DNA of 61,925 nt from Verrucomicrobiales bacterium (GTDB taxonomy: Bacteria > Verrucomicrobiota > Verrucomicrobiia > Verrucomicrobiales > DEV007). Of the stretch, positions 8,553-19,000 are shown one piece after another. The notes beneath the pieces are model-generated. The model was not told the origin of the DNA, searched no databases, and was given only the letters and a program-made list of their open reading frames with translations. The position numbers and the translations under genes were made by a program. The first letter of the stretch is position 1. Every line of letters begins with the position of its first letter. The DNA lies in assembly GCA_029213195.1 (NCBI GenBank), contig JARGNI010000032.1:1-61925 (forward strand). The letters run 5' to 3'.

Positions 8553-9133
8553 GCCAGTTCGGAGTTCAGTTGTCTTTCGATGCAGGCCTGCAGTTCACGC
8601 CGGGCCCGTTGGATGGTCTTGTAGATCGCTTCGACCGTTCGGCCTTCGCGCTGGGAAAGAGCCTCGGGCGTGTGCCCCTCAAGATAGTAGCCGCTGATCT
8701 GACGCCGGGCTTTCTCGCTGAGTTTGCCGAGGCAGGTGGCGAGATGCTTCTCGATAGCACTGTCAAATTCGCCCGAGCCTTGTAGGTCCATCTCGAGCGC
8801 TTCGATCGCCTGTTCGGTGAGTTGGGCGCGCCGCGATTCGCGGGACAGGAAGCGTCTTGTCTCGATGCGGGAAAAGCCCATCGCCCAGTTCAGGAATGGA
8901 CGCTCAGGGTCGTAGGTCTCAAACTGACGCCACAGAGCGACGGCTGTTTCCTGAAGGATCTCCCGAGCATCCGCCCGGTGCGGGACCGAGACGAGAATCG
9001 AGCGCAGCATGATTGGCTCACTCTCGAGGAGCATGCGAGTAAAGCGTTCGTGATCGCTGCTGGAATCGGGTGGGGGCATTCGGAAAAGGGTATCTTCTAC
9101 AACAGGTCCACGGAAGGCCGGATTATTGGACAA
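8549..9133 (-). CDS. ECF RNA polymerase sigma factor (PVC type)
   Basis: A 194-aa sigma-70-like factor. Region 2 runs from about residue 30 to 95 (ILVSVPHRADAREILQETAVALWRQFETYDPERPFLNWAMGFSRIETRRF). Region 4 with its helix-turn-helix is at about 130-185 (LSEKARRQISGYYLEGHTPEALSQREGRTVEAIYKTIQRARREL). It heads a minus-strand run: anti-sigma, jelly-roll protein, DUF1552, DUF1592. It is divergent from fabI with 107 bases between the starts. Intact, unlike the sigma gene at the left edge. Confidence 0.93.
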   Translation of the reverse strand: MSNNPAFRGPVVEDTLFRMPPPDSSSDHERFTRMLLESEPIMLRSILVSVPHRADAREILQETAVALWRQFETYDPERPFLNWAMGFSRIETRRFLSRESRRAQLTEQAIEALEMDLQGSGEFDSAIEKHLATCLGKLSEKARRQISGYYLEGHTPEALSQREGRTVEAIYKTIQRARRELQACIERQLNSELA

Positions 9134-9240
9134 AAAGCTTCGTTTTTCTGCTCCCCCCTGCGAAATCGATGGGCCGCGCGATTCATCTGCGGATAAAAGA
9201 AATCCCTTGAAAAGAAGCCTTCTTCTCCCTAGTTGGCAGG
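9134..9240. promoter_or_regulatory. Divergent upstream region of ECF sigma and fabI
   Basis: This 107-base gap must hold promoters for both directions. A purine-rich stretch and GGCAGG precede the fabI ATG. No -35/-10 pair stands out enough to assign. Confidence 0.4.
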
Positions 9241-10032
9241 ATGTCGCTTTTAGCAGGAAAGAGGGGAATCGTAACGGGACTGGTCAACGAATATTCGTTC
9301 GCTTACCACATCCTGAAAAGCCTTCAGGCCCACGGGGCGGAAGTCGGGTTGGCTTACCTTCCCGGGAAAGCGGTCGAACGGAGGATTAAGAAGATTTCCG
9401 AAAAAGAGGGGGTGTCTTTCACTTGCCCGATGGATGCTCAGTCCGACGAGTCGATCGAGAGCGGGTTTGCCGCGATCCAATCCGACTTTGGGGACATCGA
9501 TTTCTTCGTTCACTGCATCGCTTTCGCCAAAACCGAGGACCTCGAGGGAACCTTCGTCGACACCACCCGCGAAGGGTTCGCCCTGGCACTGGATGTCAGT
9601 GCCTACAGCCTGATCCCGATGGCGAGGGAAGCTGCCAAGATCATGCCCGAAGGTGGTTCCATTCTGACACTCAGCTATCTCGGCAGTGAGCGGGTCATTC
9701 CGAATTACAATGTCATGGGCGTAGCCAAAGCCGCCCTCGAGGCATCGGTGCGCTACCTGGCCTACGATTTGGGAGCGCAGAATATTCGAGTGAACGCCAT
9801 TTCCGCCGGTCCGCAGAAGACTCTGGCCGCATCCGCCGTGGGTGATATCGACAAGATGATCGATTACACGGAAAAAGTAGCGCCGATGAAACGAAATATC
9901 GAAGGACAGGATGTGGGCGACAGTTCTCTCTATCTACTCAGTAGCCTTTCCAATGGGGTCACTGGAGAAGTGCTCCACGTCGATTGCGGTTACTCGATCA
10001 TGGGTGCGCCGTCGATGAGTACGTTCGAGTGA
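9241..10032 (+). CDS. fabI: Enoyl-[acyl-carrier-protein] reductase (NADH), FabI
   Basis: Reduces the enoyl-ACP double bond in the last step of each fatty-acid elongation round, in the cytoplasm. The 263-aa sequence is a full-length short-chain dehydrogenase of the FabI type. The active-site segment LSYLGSERVIPNYNVMGVAK carries Tyr146, Tyr156 and Lys163, aligning in number with the Escherichia coli enzyme. The C-terminal NGVTGEVLHVDCGYSIMG is also canonical. Monocistronic and plus strand, it is the only obvious housekeeping gene here and is followed by repeat-rich DNA. As a FabI homologue it is the usual target of triclosan-type inhibitors. Confidence 0.97.
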   Translation: MSLLAGKRGIVTGLVNEYSFAYHILKSLQAHGAEVGLAYLPGKAVERRIKKISEKEGVSFTCPMDAQSDESIESGFAAIQSDFGDIDFFVHCIAFAKTEDLEGTFVDTTREGFALALDVSAYSLIPMAREAAKIMPEGGSILTLSYLGSERVIPNYNVMGVAKAALEASVRYLAYDLGAQNIRVNAISAGPQKTLAASAVGDIDKMIDYTEKVAPMKRNIEGQDVGDSSLYLLSSLSNGVTGEVLHVDCGYSIMGAPSMSTFE

Positions 10033-10332
10033 GACGCGAAACGAGGCACGAGGACTTGCTCCTTTGTTGCTGGTGGTGGCAGGCGAACCCTACGATTTCT
10101 CGTCCCGCACTAATTCGGGAACGATAGACGAGCCGAGCTCGCTTTGATTACCTGGCGTCCTTGCGAAAATGGCGACCCGTACGGGATTAAGCGGTCGCGA
10201 TGCTACCTCTTCTGCGGGATGCGTCGCTGCCGCTCCGTTATAGCGTTCGCTATCGCGACGTGGCAGGCGAACCCTACGGTTTCTCGTCCCAACGGATCAC
10301 AACAAAAAAAACGCCACAAGTGGCGGTTTAAT
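10033..10332. other. Gene-free, repeat-rich spacer after fabI
   Basis: About 300 bases without a supportable gene. A 29-base unit (GGCAGGCGAACCCTACG then a TTTCTCGTCCC end) occurs at 10078-10106 and 10262-10290 with one mismatch. A partial GGCGACCCGTACGGGA copy of the tRNA-end-like core is at about 10170, and a small perfect palindrome (ATAGCG-TT-CGCTAT) lies near 10242. The composition suggests accumulated repeat insertions. Confidence 0.6.
10303..10325 (-). terminator. Intrinsic terminator, minus strand
   Basis: Read on the minus strand, CGCCAC-TT-GTGGCG is followed at once by eight T residues, the form of a rho-independent terminator. It lies just past the tRNA-end-like core of the repeat at 10333-10495, where a tRNA terminator would sit, and is also downstream of the XylR-type regulator gene. 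Confidence 0.7.
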
Positions 10333-10495
10333 TTGGCGACCCGTACGGGACTCGAAGCCGGATTCGCAATTCCCTGATCTGCATCGATTTGCACTAATCT
10401 GCACGAATACAGTGACTTACAAAAATGACCATTTTGCAGATTGATGCAGATAAATGCACATTCTACGGAACATTCTGTTGTGCGTTGTTGTGCAT
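10333..10495 (-). repeat. Direct repeat R1 with tRNA 3'-end-like core
   Basis: On the minus strand the element ends in GGCTTCGAGTCCCGTACGGG then TCGCCA, which has the T-loop (TTCGAGT) and CCA end of a tRNA, but no D-arm or anticodon arm precedes it. Upstream are several TGCA-centred words spaced about 10-11 bases. By eye it matches R2 (29732-29894) with about 14 mismatches over 163 positions, in the same orientation. Such tRNA-end fragments are typical att sites of tyrosine-recombinase elements, but no integrase gene is in the window. Confidence 0.8.
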
Positions 10496-10549
10496 CAGGA
10501 ACTGTGAATGAAGTGATCGGAAACTGCGGAAATCGGTGCCTGTCGTTGT

Positions 10550-11719
10550 TTAATGGAATTGGATGGAGTCTAAATCTCCAATGCGAAGTTGGCGCGGCGT
10601 GAGTCCTCGCTCTCTTTTCAGGACATGGCCGAGATATTCGTGATGCCGGAATCCGCACCGTTCGGCGATATCGGCGAAAGTAAGATCGGTGGTGCGAATC
10701 AAGTCCTCGGCGCGTAGGAGGCGCCGCTCGGTCAAGAATTGGCGCAGCGTTGTACCGACCGCAGATCGAAACCGAATCTGGAGGCGGGTCTTCGATACCC
10801 CGGCCGCCTTTGCAATTTCTGCTGTCGTGATCGGATCGGAAAGGTGTTCGCGAATGAATTGCATGGCGTTTCGGACGACAGGATCGGAGACACTGCGACT
10901 GTCGCTGGATTCGCGGACGACAATCTCGTTGACCGGAACCAGGTGGGGGGAGGGGGGGACGGCTTCGCCCGCCATCAACCTTTCGAGGAGCGCCGCCGCC
11001 TCACGACCGACCCGATAGTGGCCGCCGCGGACGCTGGAAAGATTGGGTGTGGCGACTTCGCAGAGAGCCAGATCATTGTCTACTCCAACAACGGCGGCCT
11101 GCTCCGGTACGGCAATGCCCGCCGCACGGCAGGCTTCCAAAACGAACAAGCCGCGCTGGTCGCTACAGACCATGATCCCAACGGGTTTTGGGAGGTCTTT
11201 CAGCCAGCGTTGTAGCCTCAGAAAGTGAGCTCGGGCTCCCTCCGTTTTCCCTCGCCGGGAGTGAATCGAGGAGAATGAACCGCTATCCTTCGTCGCTTTG
11301 CGAAAGGCCGATTCCCGGCGCTGCGACCAGTTCTCGTTCTCGATGCCATAAAATGCGAAGTGTGAAAAATCCCGCTGCAGAAAGTGCACGGCGACTTGGC
11401 GGGAAATCTCTTCGTCGTCCACGTGAACCAAGGGAAAGTCGTGGGGAGGGACGCCCAGCACGTCGACAACCGGTGTATTCAATTTCTTCAGGATATTTAC
11501 CATATCAACGTTCTGGATTCGTGCGATGACCCCATCACTCTTCAATGACTCCAACCATTCGGGAACTTCGTCTTCGAGGCCTCGGGCGGCATGAAACAGC
11601 TCCCAATTCCTGTTTTGTTTGGAAAAATCGGCGATCCCCTTGAGGATCTCACGGCCGGAACCCAGCGATGTCTCCACGAGAAGGGCGATGCGTCTGCGCC
11701 TGGCATTGAGTCGGTTCAT
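10550..11719 (-). CDS. XylR-type AraC-family sugar regulator
   Basis: A 389-aa transcription factor. Residues 9-280 form a LacI/periplasmic-binding-like sensor (RIALLVETSLGSGREILKGI, PKPVGIMVCSDQRGLFVLEACRAAG, AAVVGVDNDLALCEVATPNLSSV). The C-terminal 100 residues are an AraC double helix-turn-helix (TTAEIAKAAGVSKTRLQIRFRSAVG and FADIAERCGFRHHEYLGHVLKRERGLTP). This is the architecture of the E. coli xylose regulator XylR. It is divergent from galK, separated by 87 bases, and so probably controls galK and perhaps the enzyme chains behind it. The ligand is presumably a sugar released from the target glycan; which one cannot be told. Confidence 0.9.
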   Translation of the reverse strand: MNRLNARRRRIALLVETSLGSGREILKGIADFSKQNRNWELFHAARGLEDEVPEWLESLKSDGVIARIQNVDMVNILKKLNTPVVDVLGVPPHDFPLVHVDDEEISRQVAVHFLQRDFSHFAFYGIENENWSQRRESAFRKATKDSGSFSSIHSRRGKTEGARAHFLRLQRWLKDLPKPVGIMVCSDQRGLFVLEACRAAGIAVPEQAAVVGVDNDLALCEVATPNLSSVRGGHYRVGREAAALLERLMAGEAVPPSPHLVPVNEIVVRESSDSRSVSDPVVRNAMQFIREHLSDPITTAEIAKAAGVSKTRLQIRFRSAVGTTLRQFLTERRLLRAEDLIRTTDLTFADIAERCGFRHHEYLGHVLKRERGLTPRQLRIGDLDSIQFH

Positions 11720-11806
11720 TCGGTTCGATTTCTACAAAAATGGGTTCGATGTCTCAAGGGCAAATAGTTGCTCCCATTTGGCGATGTGATTTGCTGGCGG
11801 GCGAAA
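11720..11806. promoter_or_regulatory. Divergent regulator/galK control region
   Basis: The 87-base gap has an inverted AAATGGG (11738-11744) and CCCATTT (11773-11779), and a short direct repeat of CGGTTC near the regulator start. These are candidate operator half-sites for the adjacent AraC-type regulator. No promoter is assigned. Confidence 0.35.
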
Positions 11807-12985
11807 ATGAGTGCTGCCGTCAAACAGTTCCGGGCCAGATATGGGGTCGAACCGACGATCCGAATCGAGGCCCCGGGGAGAGTCAATTTGATCGGCGAGC
11901 ACATCGACTATTTGGACGGATGGGTCATGCCGGCGGCAATCGAGCCGCGAATCACCTTGCTTGCAGCTCACGATCCCTCGGCTTGCGGAATCGAAGTTTG
12001 GTCGGCCGAGCGAGGGGGGATGGTGCACCAGCTTTCGACTTCGGAGTTCAAGGTCCGGTCGAACCCTGAGGAAGCGTGGTTGAATTACCTGGTCGGTGTG
12101 TTGGCCGTCTACGGCGATCGGGGCATCAGGGTTCCCGTTTGTCGGGTCGGTATTTTCTCCACCTTGCCTTCTGGGGCCGGGTTGAGCAGCAGCGCAGCCC
12201 TGGAGACGGCCATGGCGTTGTTAGTGGAGGCCTTGATCGGGAAACAAACTTCAGCCCGGGAACGGGCCTTGCTCTGCCAGAAGGCGGAGCATGACTGGGT
12301 GGGGGTGCCCTGCGGGATCATGGATCAATTTGCGGTTGGCATGGGGGCTGAAGATTATCTCCTGAAGATCGACTGCCGTGATCTGAAAGTGGAGCCGACT
12401 CCTCTACCGCGGGCTGTTAGCCTGGTGATCGCTGACAGTGGCGTGAAGCACGCCCTCGGCGATGGGGAGTACCGCAAACGGCGCGATGATTGCGAAGCTG
12501 CCCTGGCTGTTCTTGAGGCGAGTTCGTTCCGAGATGTTTCCCTGGAATTGGTCAATCAATTCCGTAGCGAACTCGGCGACCGCCTCTTTCGCCGAGTTCG
12601 CCACGTGGTTACGGAAATGCGGCGGGCTGGGGATTTCGCGAATGCTCTCAAGGCGGGCCAACTGGATGACTTGGGCCGGCTGATGCGGGCGGGGCACGAT
12701 TCACTCAAGAACGATTTCGAGGTGAGTTGTGCAGAACTCGATTTTTTGGTCGATGCGGGATATGCCTTCGGTCCCGATCGCGGGCAACTGGGTTCGCGTA
12801 TGACCGGCGGTGGCTTCGGTGGATCGACCGTTCATCTGGTCCGCGAGGAAGTCGCGCCAGCTTTCCTGAAGCATCTGAAGGCGGAATACCGACGGGCATT
12901 CGACGTCGATTTGAACTGCTTCGTCACCCGCGCCGCCGGGGCTGCCAAGTGCGAACTGATTTTGTCGGCACCGTCCACTCGATGA
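11807..12985 (+). CDS. galK: Galactokinase
   Basis: Phosphorylates alpha-D-galactose at C1 with ATP, the entry step of the Leloir pathway, in the cytoplasm. All three GHMP-kinase motifs are present: GRVNLIGEHIDY near the N-terminus, LPSGAGLSSSAALETA in the middle and GSRMTGGGFGGS near the C-terminus. I chose the ATG giving MSAAVKQFRARYG (392 aa, normal length) over the upstream in-frame start because the extra 13 residues are not galactokinase-like and GGCGGGCG precedes this ATG. Divergent from the XylR-type regulator and 78 bases ahead of the first giant enzyme chain, it indicates that galactose is a product of the locus. Confidence 0.96.
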   Translation: MSAAVKQFRARYGVEPTIRIEAPGRVNLIGEHIDYLDGWVMPAAIEPRITLLAAHDPSACGIEVWSAERGGMVHQLSTSEFKVRSNPEEAWLNYLVGVLAVYGDRGIRVPVCRVGIFSTLPSGAGLSSSAALETAMALLVEALIGKQTSARERALLCQKAEHDWVGVPCGIMDQFAVGMGAEDYLLKIDCRDLKVEPTPLPRAVSLVIADSGVKHALGDGEYRKRRDDCEAALAVLEASSFRDVSLELVNQFRSELGDRLFRRVRHVVTEMRRAGDFANALKAGQLDDLGRLMRAGHDSLKNDFEVSCAELDFLVDAGYAFGPDRGQLGSRMTGGGFGGSTVHLVREEVAPAFLKHLKAEYRRAFDVDLNCFVTRAAGAAKCELILSAPSTR

Positions 12986-13063
12986 GTAAGGCGATCACAA
13001 CAACCTCGCCGACGACCGGCTTCGCTTCACCTGTTCTGCCTTGAAATTTTTTCCATTCAACGA

Positions 13064-16000
13064 ATGAGAACCACAACCAAACATCGACTCACACAACTTG
13101 CTCTCGTCCTCTTGCTTCAGTCGTGGAGCTTTCCAGCCGCTCTTGCCCAGAACGCCGCGCCAGGAGAAGGCCCCTCCATGATCACCGAGTGGGGCGAGAA
13201 GGTGACCCCGGAAAACGCCTGGAGGGAATATCCACGCCCGCAGATGAAACGGAAGGACTGGACGAATCTCAACGGGAGCTGGGACTACGCCATCACCCCG
13301 ATGGAACAGGCTGAGGCCCCCGAGAAGTGGGTTGGCGAGATCCTCGTTCCTTTCCCGCTGGAGTCCCGGATCGGCGGCGTGCAGAGACTGCTCCAGCCCG
13401 ACGAAGGGCTCTGGTATCGGCGTGCGTTCGATCTCGACGCGCTGCCGGACGGCCGCCTGCTTCTGCACTTCGAGGCGGTGGACTACAAGACGACGGTCTG
13501 GGTCAACGGCAAGGAGGCCGGAACCAACGTCGGAGGCAGCCTGCCTTTCAGCTTCGACATCACCGACAAGGTGATCGCCGGGCGCAACGAGATTCGTCTC
13601 AAGGTGACCGATCGCACAGACGCGGAGGACTCCTTCCAACTCGTCGGCAAACAGCGTCTCCGGCCGGGAGGGATCACCTACACCCGCGTCTCCGGAATCT
13701 GGCAGACAGTCTGGCTGGAGGAGGTCCCGGAGACCCACATCCGCTCGTTGAAGATTCTCGGTGGGATGGATGGAACGATTCGGATCGAGCCGTCCATCAC
13801 CGGCGAGGGCAGCATCCGCGCGGAGGCGTGGCTCGATGGCGCGAAGGTAGCCGAAGGCGGCGAGACGCTGCGGGTCGAGAATCCGAAGCTCTGGAGTCCG
13901 GACTCGCCCACTCTGTATGATCTCAAGATCACGCTGCTCGGCGCAAAGGGCGAGGCGGTGGACGCGGTCGAGTCCTACACCGGGCTGCGCGAGGTGGGCA
14001 AGGTCAAGGATGCCGACGGGAACTGGCGCTTCACTCTGAACGGCGAGGAAATCTTCCACTGGGGCCCCCTCGATCAGGGCTGGTGGCCGGGTGGTCTGCT
14101 GACACCTCCGTCCGAGGAAGCTATGCTCTTCGAGTTGGATTTCCTGAAGAAGAGCGGCTTCAACATGATCCGCAAACACATCAAGGTCGAACCCAGCCGC
14201 TACTACTATCACTGCGACCGGATGGGCTTCCTGGTCTGGCAGGACCAAGTTTCCGGAGGCGCGAGCCCACCGTGGGAGCGCCTCGATCCCAGGCGCAATG
14301 TGCGCAAGGCGCCGAAACCGGGCGATTCCCTCGACGCCGAATGGCCGGATGACGAACACGCCCAGTGGATGGCCGAGCACCAGCAGATGATCGACCATCT
14401 CTACGGCCATCCGTCCATCGTGGTCTGGACGCCTTTCAACGAGCGCTGGGGACAGCATCGGACGATGAAGGTCGGCGAGTGGGTCACGAAGTACGACCCG
14501 TCCCGTCTCATCAACATCGCGAGCGGAGGGAACTTCTTCTCCGTCGGCGATATCGCCGACATGCACAGCTACCCGCACCCGACCTTCCCGTTCCACATCG
14601 GCAAATATGACGACTACATCAAGGTCGTCGGGGAGTTCGGGGGCCATGGCTGGAAAGTGGAGGACCACGTCTGGGTCGAGCAGGATCGCTACATGGTCTA
14701 CGGCGGAATGCCGAAGGACGTCGAGGAGTTCAAAGGGCGCTACGCGGAGTCGATCCGATTGTTGGCCGAACTGAAGGCGCAGGGCGTTGCGGGCGGCGTC
14801 TACACCCAGACCACCGACATCGAGCGCGAAATCAACGGCCTGATGACCTACGACCGGAAGGTAATCAAGATTCCGGCGGAGGACCTGGAGAAAATCAGCC
14901 GTTCCCTCTTCGAGCCTCTTCCCGAGACCGCCACCTACCTCCCCGTCTCCTCTCCGCACTGGAAGTTCACGACCAAGGCCCCGGCAAAGGGCTGGTTCCG
15001 GTCCGGGTTCGACGACAGCGCCTGGAAGACCGGTATCGCCGGCTTTGGAAGCAAGGGAACACCCGGCGTCACCATCCAGACTGACTGGACTGGGCGGGAG
15101 ATCTGGCTGCGCAAATCCTTCGGCATCGGAAAGCTGCCCGAGGGCGGTGAGTTCCGGCTCCTCCTCTATCACGATGAAGACGTCATCGTATACCTCAACG
15201 GCACCGAGGTGGTCGCGCGCAAGGGCTACACGACCGATTACATCAGCGTGCCTCTCGATGCGAAAGCCCGGCAGCTGCTGAAGGCCGGCGAAAATGTCAT
15301 TGCCATCCACGTGCGCCAAACCCGAGGCGGGCAGGGCATCGACGCCGGGCTCGAATGGAGGGAAACCCCGTCCCCGCAGGCCGCCGAAACCGCGGAGCCG
15401 GATTTGAGCCTCGCCGGCGCCGCCATCCAGGCCCTCGTCGCCAAGGGGGACGCGGAAGTCCTCGCCATGATCAAGGGCTCGGGAGGCGCGATGGCGCTCA
15501 CCCCAGAGAAGGCCCGGAAGTTCGTCCGGAAAGCCCTGGACCAGGGGCTCATCTCCAAGGACGACGCGGGCGCCTCTACCGCCGGCGGCAAGATGCCCGA
15601 CTTCCAACAAGTCGGACCGGCTCTGCAGGCTCTTGCTCAGGCTGGTGACAAAGAAGCCGCCAAACTGCTCCAAAGTGCGATGAAGACCGGGATGCTTCCG
15701 CTCACGCCGGAGTCTGCCAACGCCCTCATCGAGCGGGCCCGGGCACAGGGGCTCCTGGGCGGAGGAGAAAACGCCAAGGCTTCCCCTCCGGACAGGCCGA
15801 TGCTCTGGAAGGTCACAGGCAAGAACCTGAACGCCCCCTCCTACCTCTTCGGGACCATTCACACCACCACCGATCGCATCAGGAAGTTTCACCCCGCCGC
15901 CGAGCAGGCCTTTGCGGAAGCCGACGTGGTCGTCACCGAGGTCCCGATGAGCCCGGAAGCGCAACTGGGAGGCCAGCCGCTGCTCATGCATGGCAAGTCG

Positions 16001-19000
16001 AAGCTCTCCGAGCGCCTCGACGAGGAGACGTATGGAAAACTTTCCGACGCCCTCAAGGCCATCAATCCGGAACTGATACCGAAGCCCTTCGAGCCTCTCA
16101 AAACCTGGGCGGTCGCCTACCAGCTGATCATGCTGCCCGAGCAGATCAAGGGGCGGCAGCCACTCGACCAGATCATCTGGAACCGGGCCATCGACGAGGG
16201 CAAGAGCGCCCGTGGGGCGGACACCATCGAGAACCAGTATACCGCTTTCGACGTGCTGAACGAGGAAGAGCAGATCACCTTACTCAAGGGGGCCATCGAG
16301 CAAGCTGGTAGCGGCGAGAACATGCTGCGGGAGATGGTCGCGCTCTACGAGAAGGGCGACAAGGAAGGTATCCATACGCTCATGCAAGACGATCGCATGC
16401 TCGGGATGGGGGAGACCGAGGAGCATCGCCGCATCGCCGAGAAGCTGAACGCCAAGCTCCTCGGCGAACGCGACCAGCGCATGACTGCCAGTATCGTCGC
16501 GATGCTCGAGGCCGAGCCGACGCGGAGCCACTTCTTCGCCCTTGGCACAGCGCATTTCCTCGGCGAGAAGAGTATCCGGGCGCAACTTCAGGAAGAGGGA
16601 TACACGGTCGTCGCAGTCGAGCAGGGAGCACCCAAGCCAACGACATCAGCCGCAGGAAACGAAAAGCCCGATCCCTACCTCCAGACCGTGCCCGGCCGCT
16701 GGACCAAGGAGCGGATCAATGCCTGGTACGCGAAGCAACCGTGGCTGGTGGGATGCAACTACTACCCGGCCACCGCCATCAACCAGATCGAGATGTGGCA
16801 GGAATCCACCTGGGACCCGGAACAGATCGACAAGGAGCTCGGATGGGCAGCCGACATCGGCATGAACACCCTGCGGGTCTACCTGCACGACCTGGTCTGG
16901 GCGGATGATGAGGAGGGGCTCTATTCGAGGATGGACGAGTTCCTGAACATCTGCCGGAAACACGGCATCCGCCCCTGGTTCGTCTTTTTCGATGATTGCC
17001 ATTTCCCCAATCCCACTCTCGGAGAGCAACCGCTCCCGGTCAGGGCCTTCCACAACTCCGGATGGGTGAACAGCCCTTCCCGGGACCTCGCCATCCGCTA
17101 CGCCGAGGGCAAAGCAACCGAGGCCGAGGACGCCCGTCTCAAGGGCTACGTTCAGGCTACCATGACCCGCTTCCGGGACGATGAGCGCGTCCTCATGTGG
17201 GAACTCTACAACGAACCCGGACGCGGTGCCGGACTCGAGGGCGACATGGCCACCACCAAGGCCAGGGACAGCATTGGAGAGTTGTCCAACCGGCTCGTTT
17301 ACGATTCCTGGGTATGGGCGCGCGAGGTGAATCCCACCCAACCGATCCTGTCGAACTCATCGGGGTCGGTGGGCAGACGGAATATTCGGATCAATCGCCT
17401 CAACAGCGATCTACACTCCATCCACAGCTATGGCGGCGGAGCCCCGCGACTGAGGAAGGAGATCCTCGAATACCAGAAGGATGGACGTCCGGTGATGGTG
17501 ACCGAATGGCTGGCGCGGGACAAGGGCAGCCGCGTGGAAACCTGTCTGCCGGTGATGAAAGAGTTGAATGCGGGGGCAGTGAACTGGGGTTTCGTTTCAG
17601 GCAAGTCCGCCACGATCTGGAACTGGGAAAGCCGGCGGAATGCCGAAGGAAAGAAGCGCAGCGTGAAGCACGAGCGTGAAGCCGGCAATGTGGTGAAGCC
17701 TGGCGAGCCTTTTCCCGAACCCGATGTCTGGTTCCACGACCTGCTGCGGATGGATGGAACGCCCTACGACGCGAAAGAGATCGAGACCTTCAAAACCCTG
17801 ACAAGTACGGGGCCGGTTCCGGTCGGAGCCCGTGCCGCCGACCGTCCCGACATCGTCGTCTTCCTCTCCGACGATCATACCTGGCGCGACTCGTCGGTCT
17901 ATGGCTCGACCGAGATCGAGACGCCCCACATGGCGCGGCTCGCCAAAGCCGGCATGACCTTCGACCGGGCCTTTGTCGCCTCGCCATCCTGCGCCCCCAG
18001 CCGGGCCGCCCTGCTCACCGGACTCTACCCCGCCAACAACGGCGCGGAGCCGAATCACTCGCGGCCCGATGCAGACATCCGAAAACTGCCCGCCTACCTC
18101 CAGGAGCTGGGATATGAGGTAGTCTCTTTCGGCAAGGTCGGGCACTACGCCCAGACGCCGGAGTACGGCTTCGATCTCGCCCGGCACTTCGGCTATCACG
18201 AGGACATTGCGATTCCCAAGGCTCTCGAATGGCTGCGCGAGAGGAACAGCGACCAGCCGCTCTGCCTCTTCGTCGGCTCGAACTGGCCGCACGTTCCGTG
18301 GCCGAAGAAGACCGAGTTCGATCCCGCCAAGCTCCAGGTTCCTCCCACCCACGTGGACAACCCCACGACCCGCGAATGGCGCGCGAAGTACCTCGCCGCC
18401 GTGCGGAAGATGGATGACGAACTCGGCCAGATCTACGACCTCGCCCGCGAGAAGCTCGGCGAGGACACCTTCTTTCTCCATACCAGCGACCACGGTGCGC
18501 AGTGGCCGTTCGCCAAGTGGAACCTCTACGACGACGGCATCCGCACTCCGCTCATCGTGAGCTGGGCCGGGCGCATCGAGGCGGGCAAACGCACCGACGC
18601 GATGGTTTCGTGGATCGATATTCTCCCGACCCTGCTGGAGGCCGCCGGTGGTGAAGCGCCCGAGGATATCGACGGCCGCTCCTTCCTTCCCGTCCTGGAG
18701 GGCACTGCCGAATCTCACCGTGACGTGATCCTGACCACCCACAGCGGAGACGGTAGCAACAACGTGTATCCCATCCGCAGCGCCCTCACCGCGGACGGCT
18801 GGAAATACATCCGCAACCTCCGTCCCGACCTGCGCTTCAACAGCCACGCCACCCGCAACAGCGGCGATGGCGGATACTGGGACAGCTGGGTCGAGTCGGC
18901 CGTCGACTCGCCCGGGGCCCGGAACAACGTGCGCCGCTACCAGCAGCGTCCCGCCGAGGAACTCTACCGCGTCACCGACGACCGGTGGGAAATGAAGAAC

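Noticed and set aside
10320-10440. Possible complete tRNA gene on the minus strand in R1
   Set aside because: The T-loop-like TTCGAGT and CCA end are there, but the bases before it do not pair as a proper T-stem, and no D-arm, anticodon arm or 5' acceptor strand precedes it.
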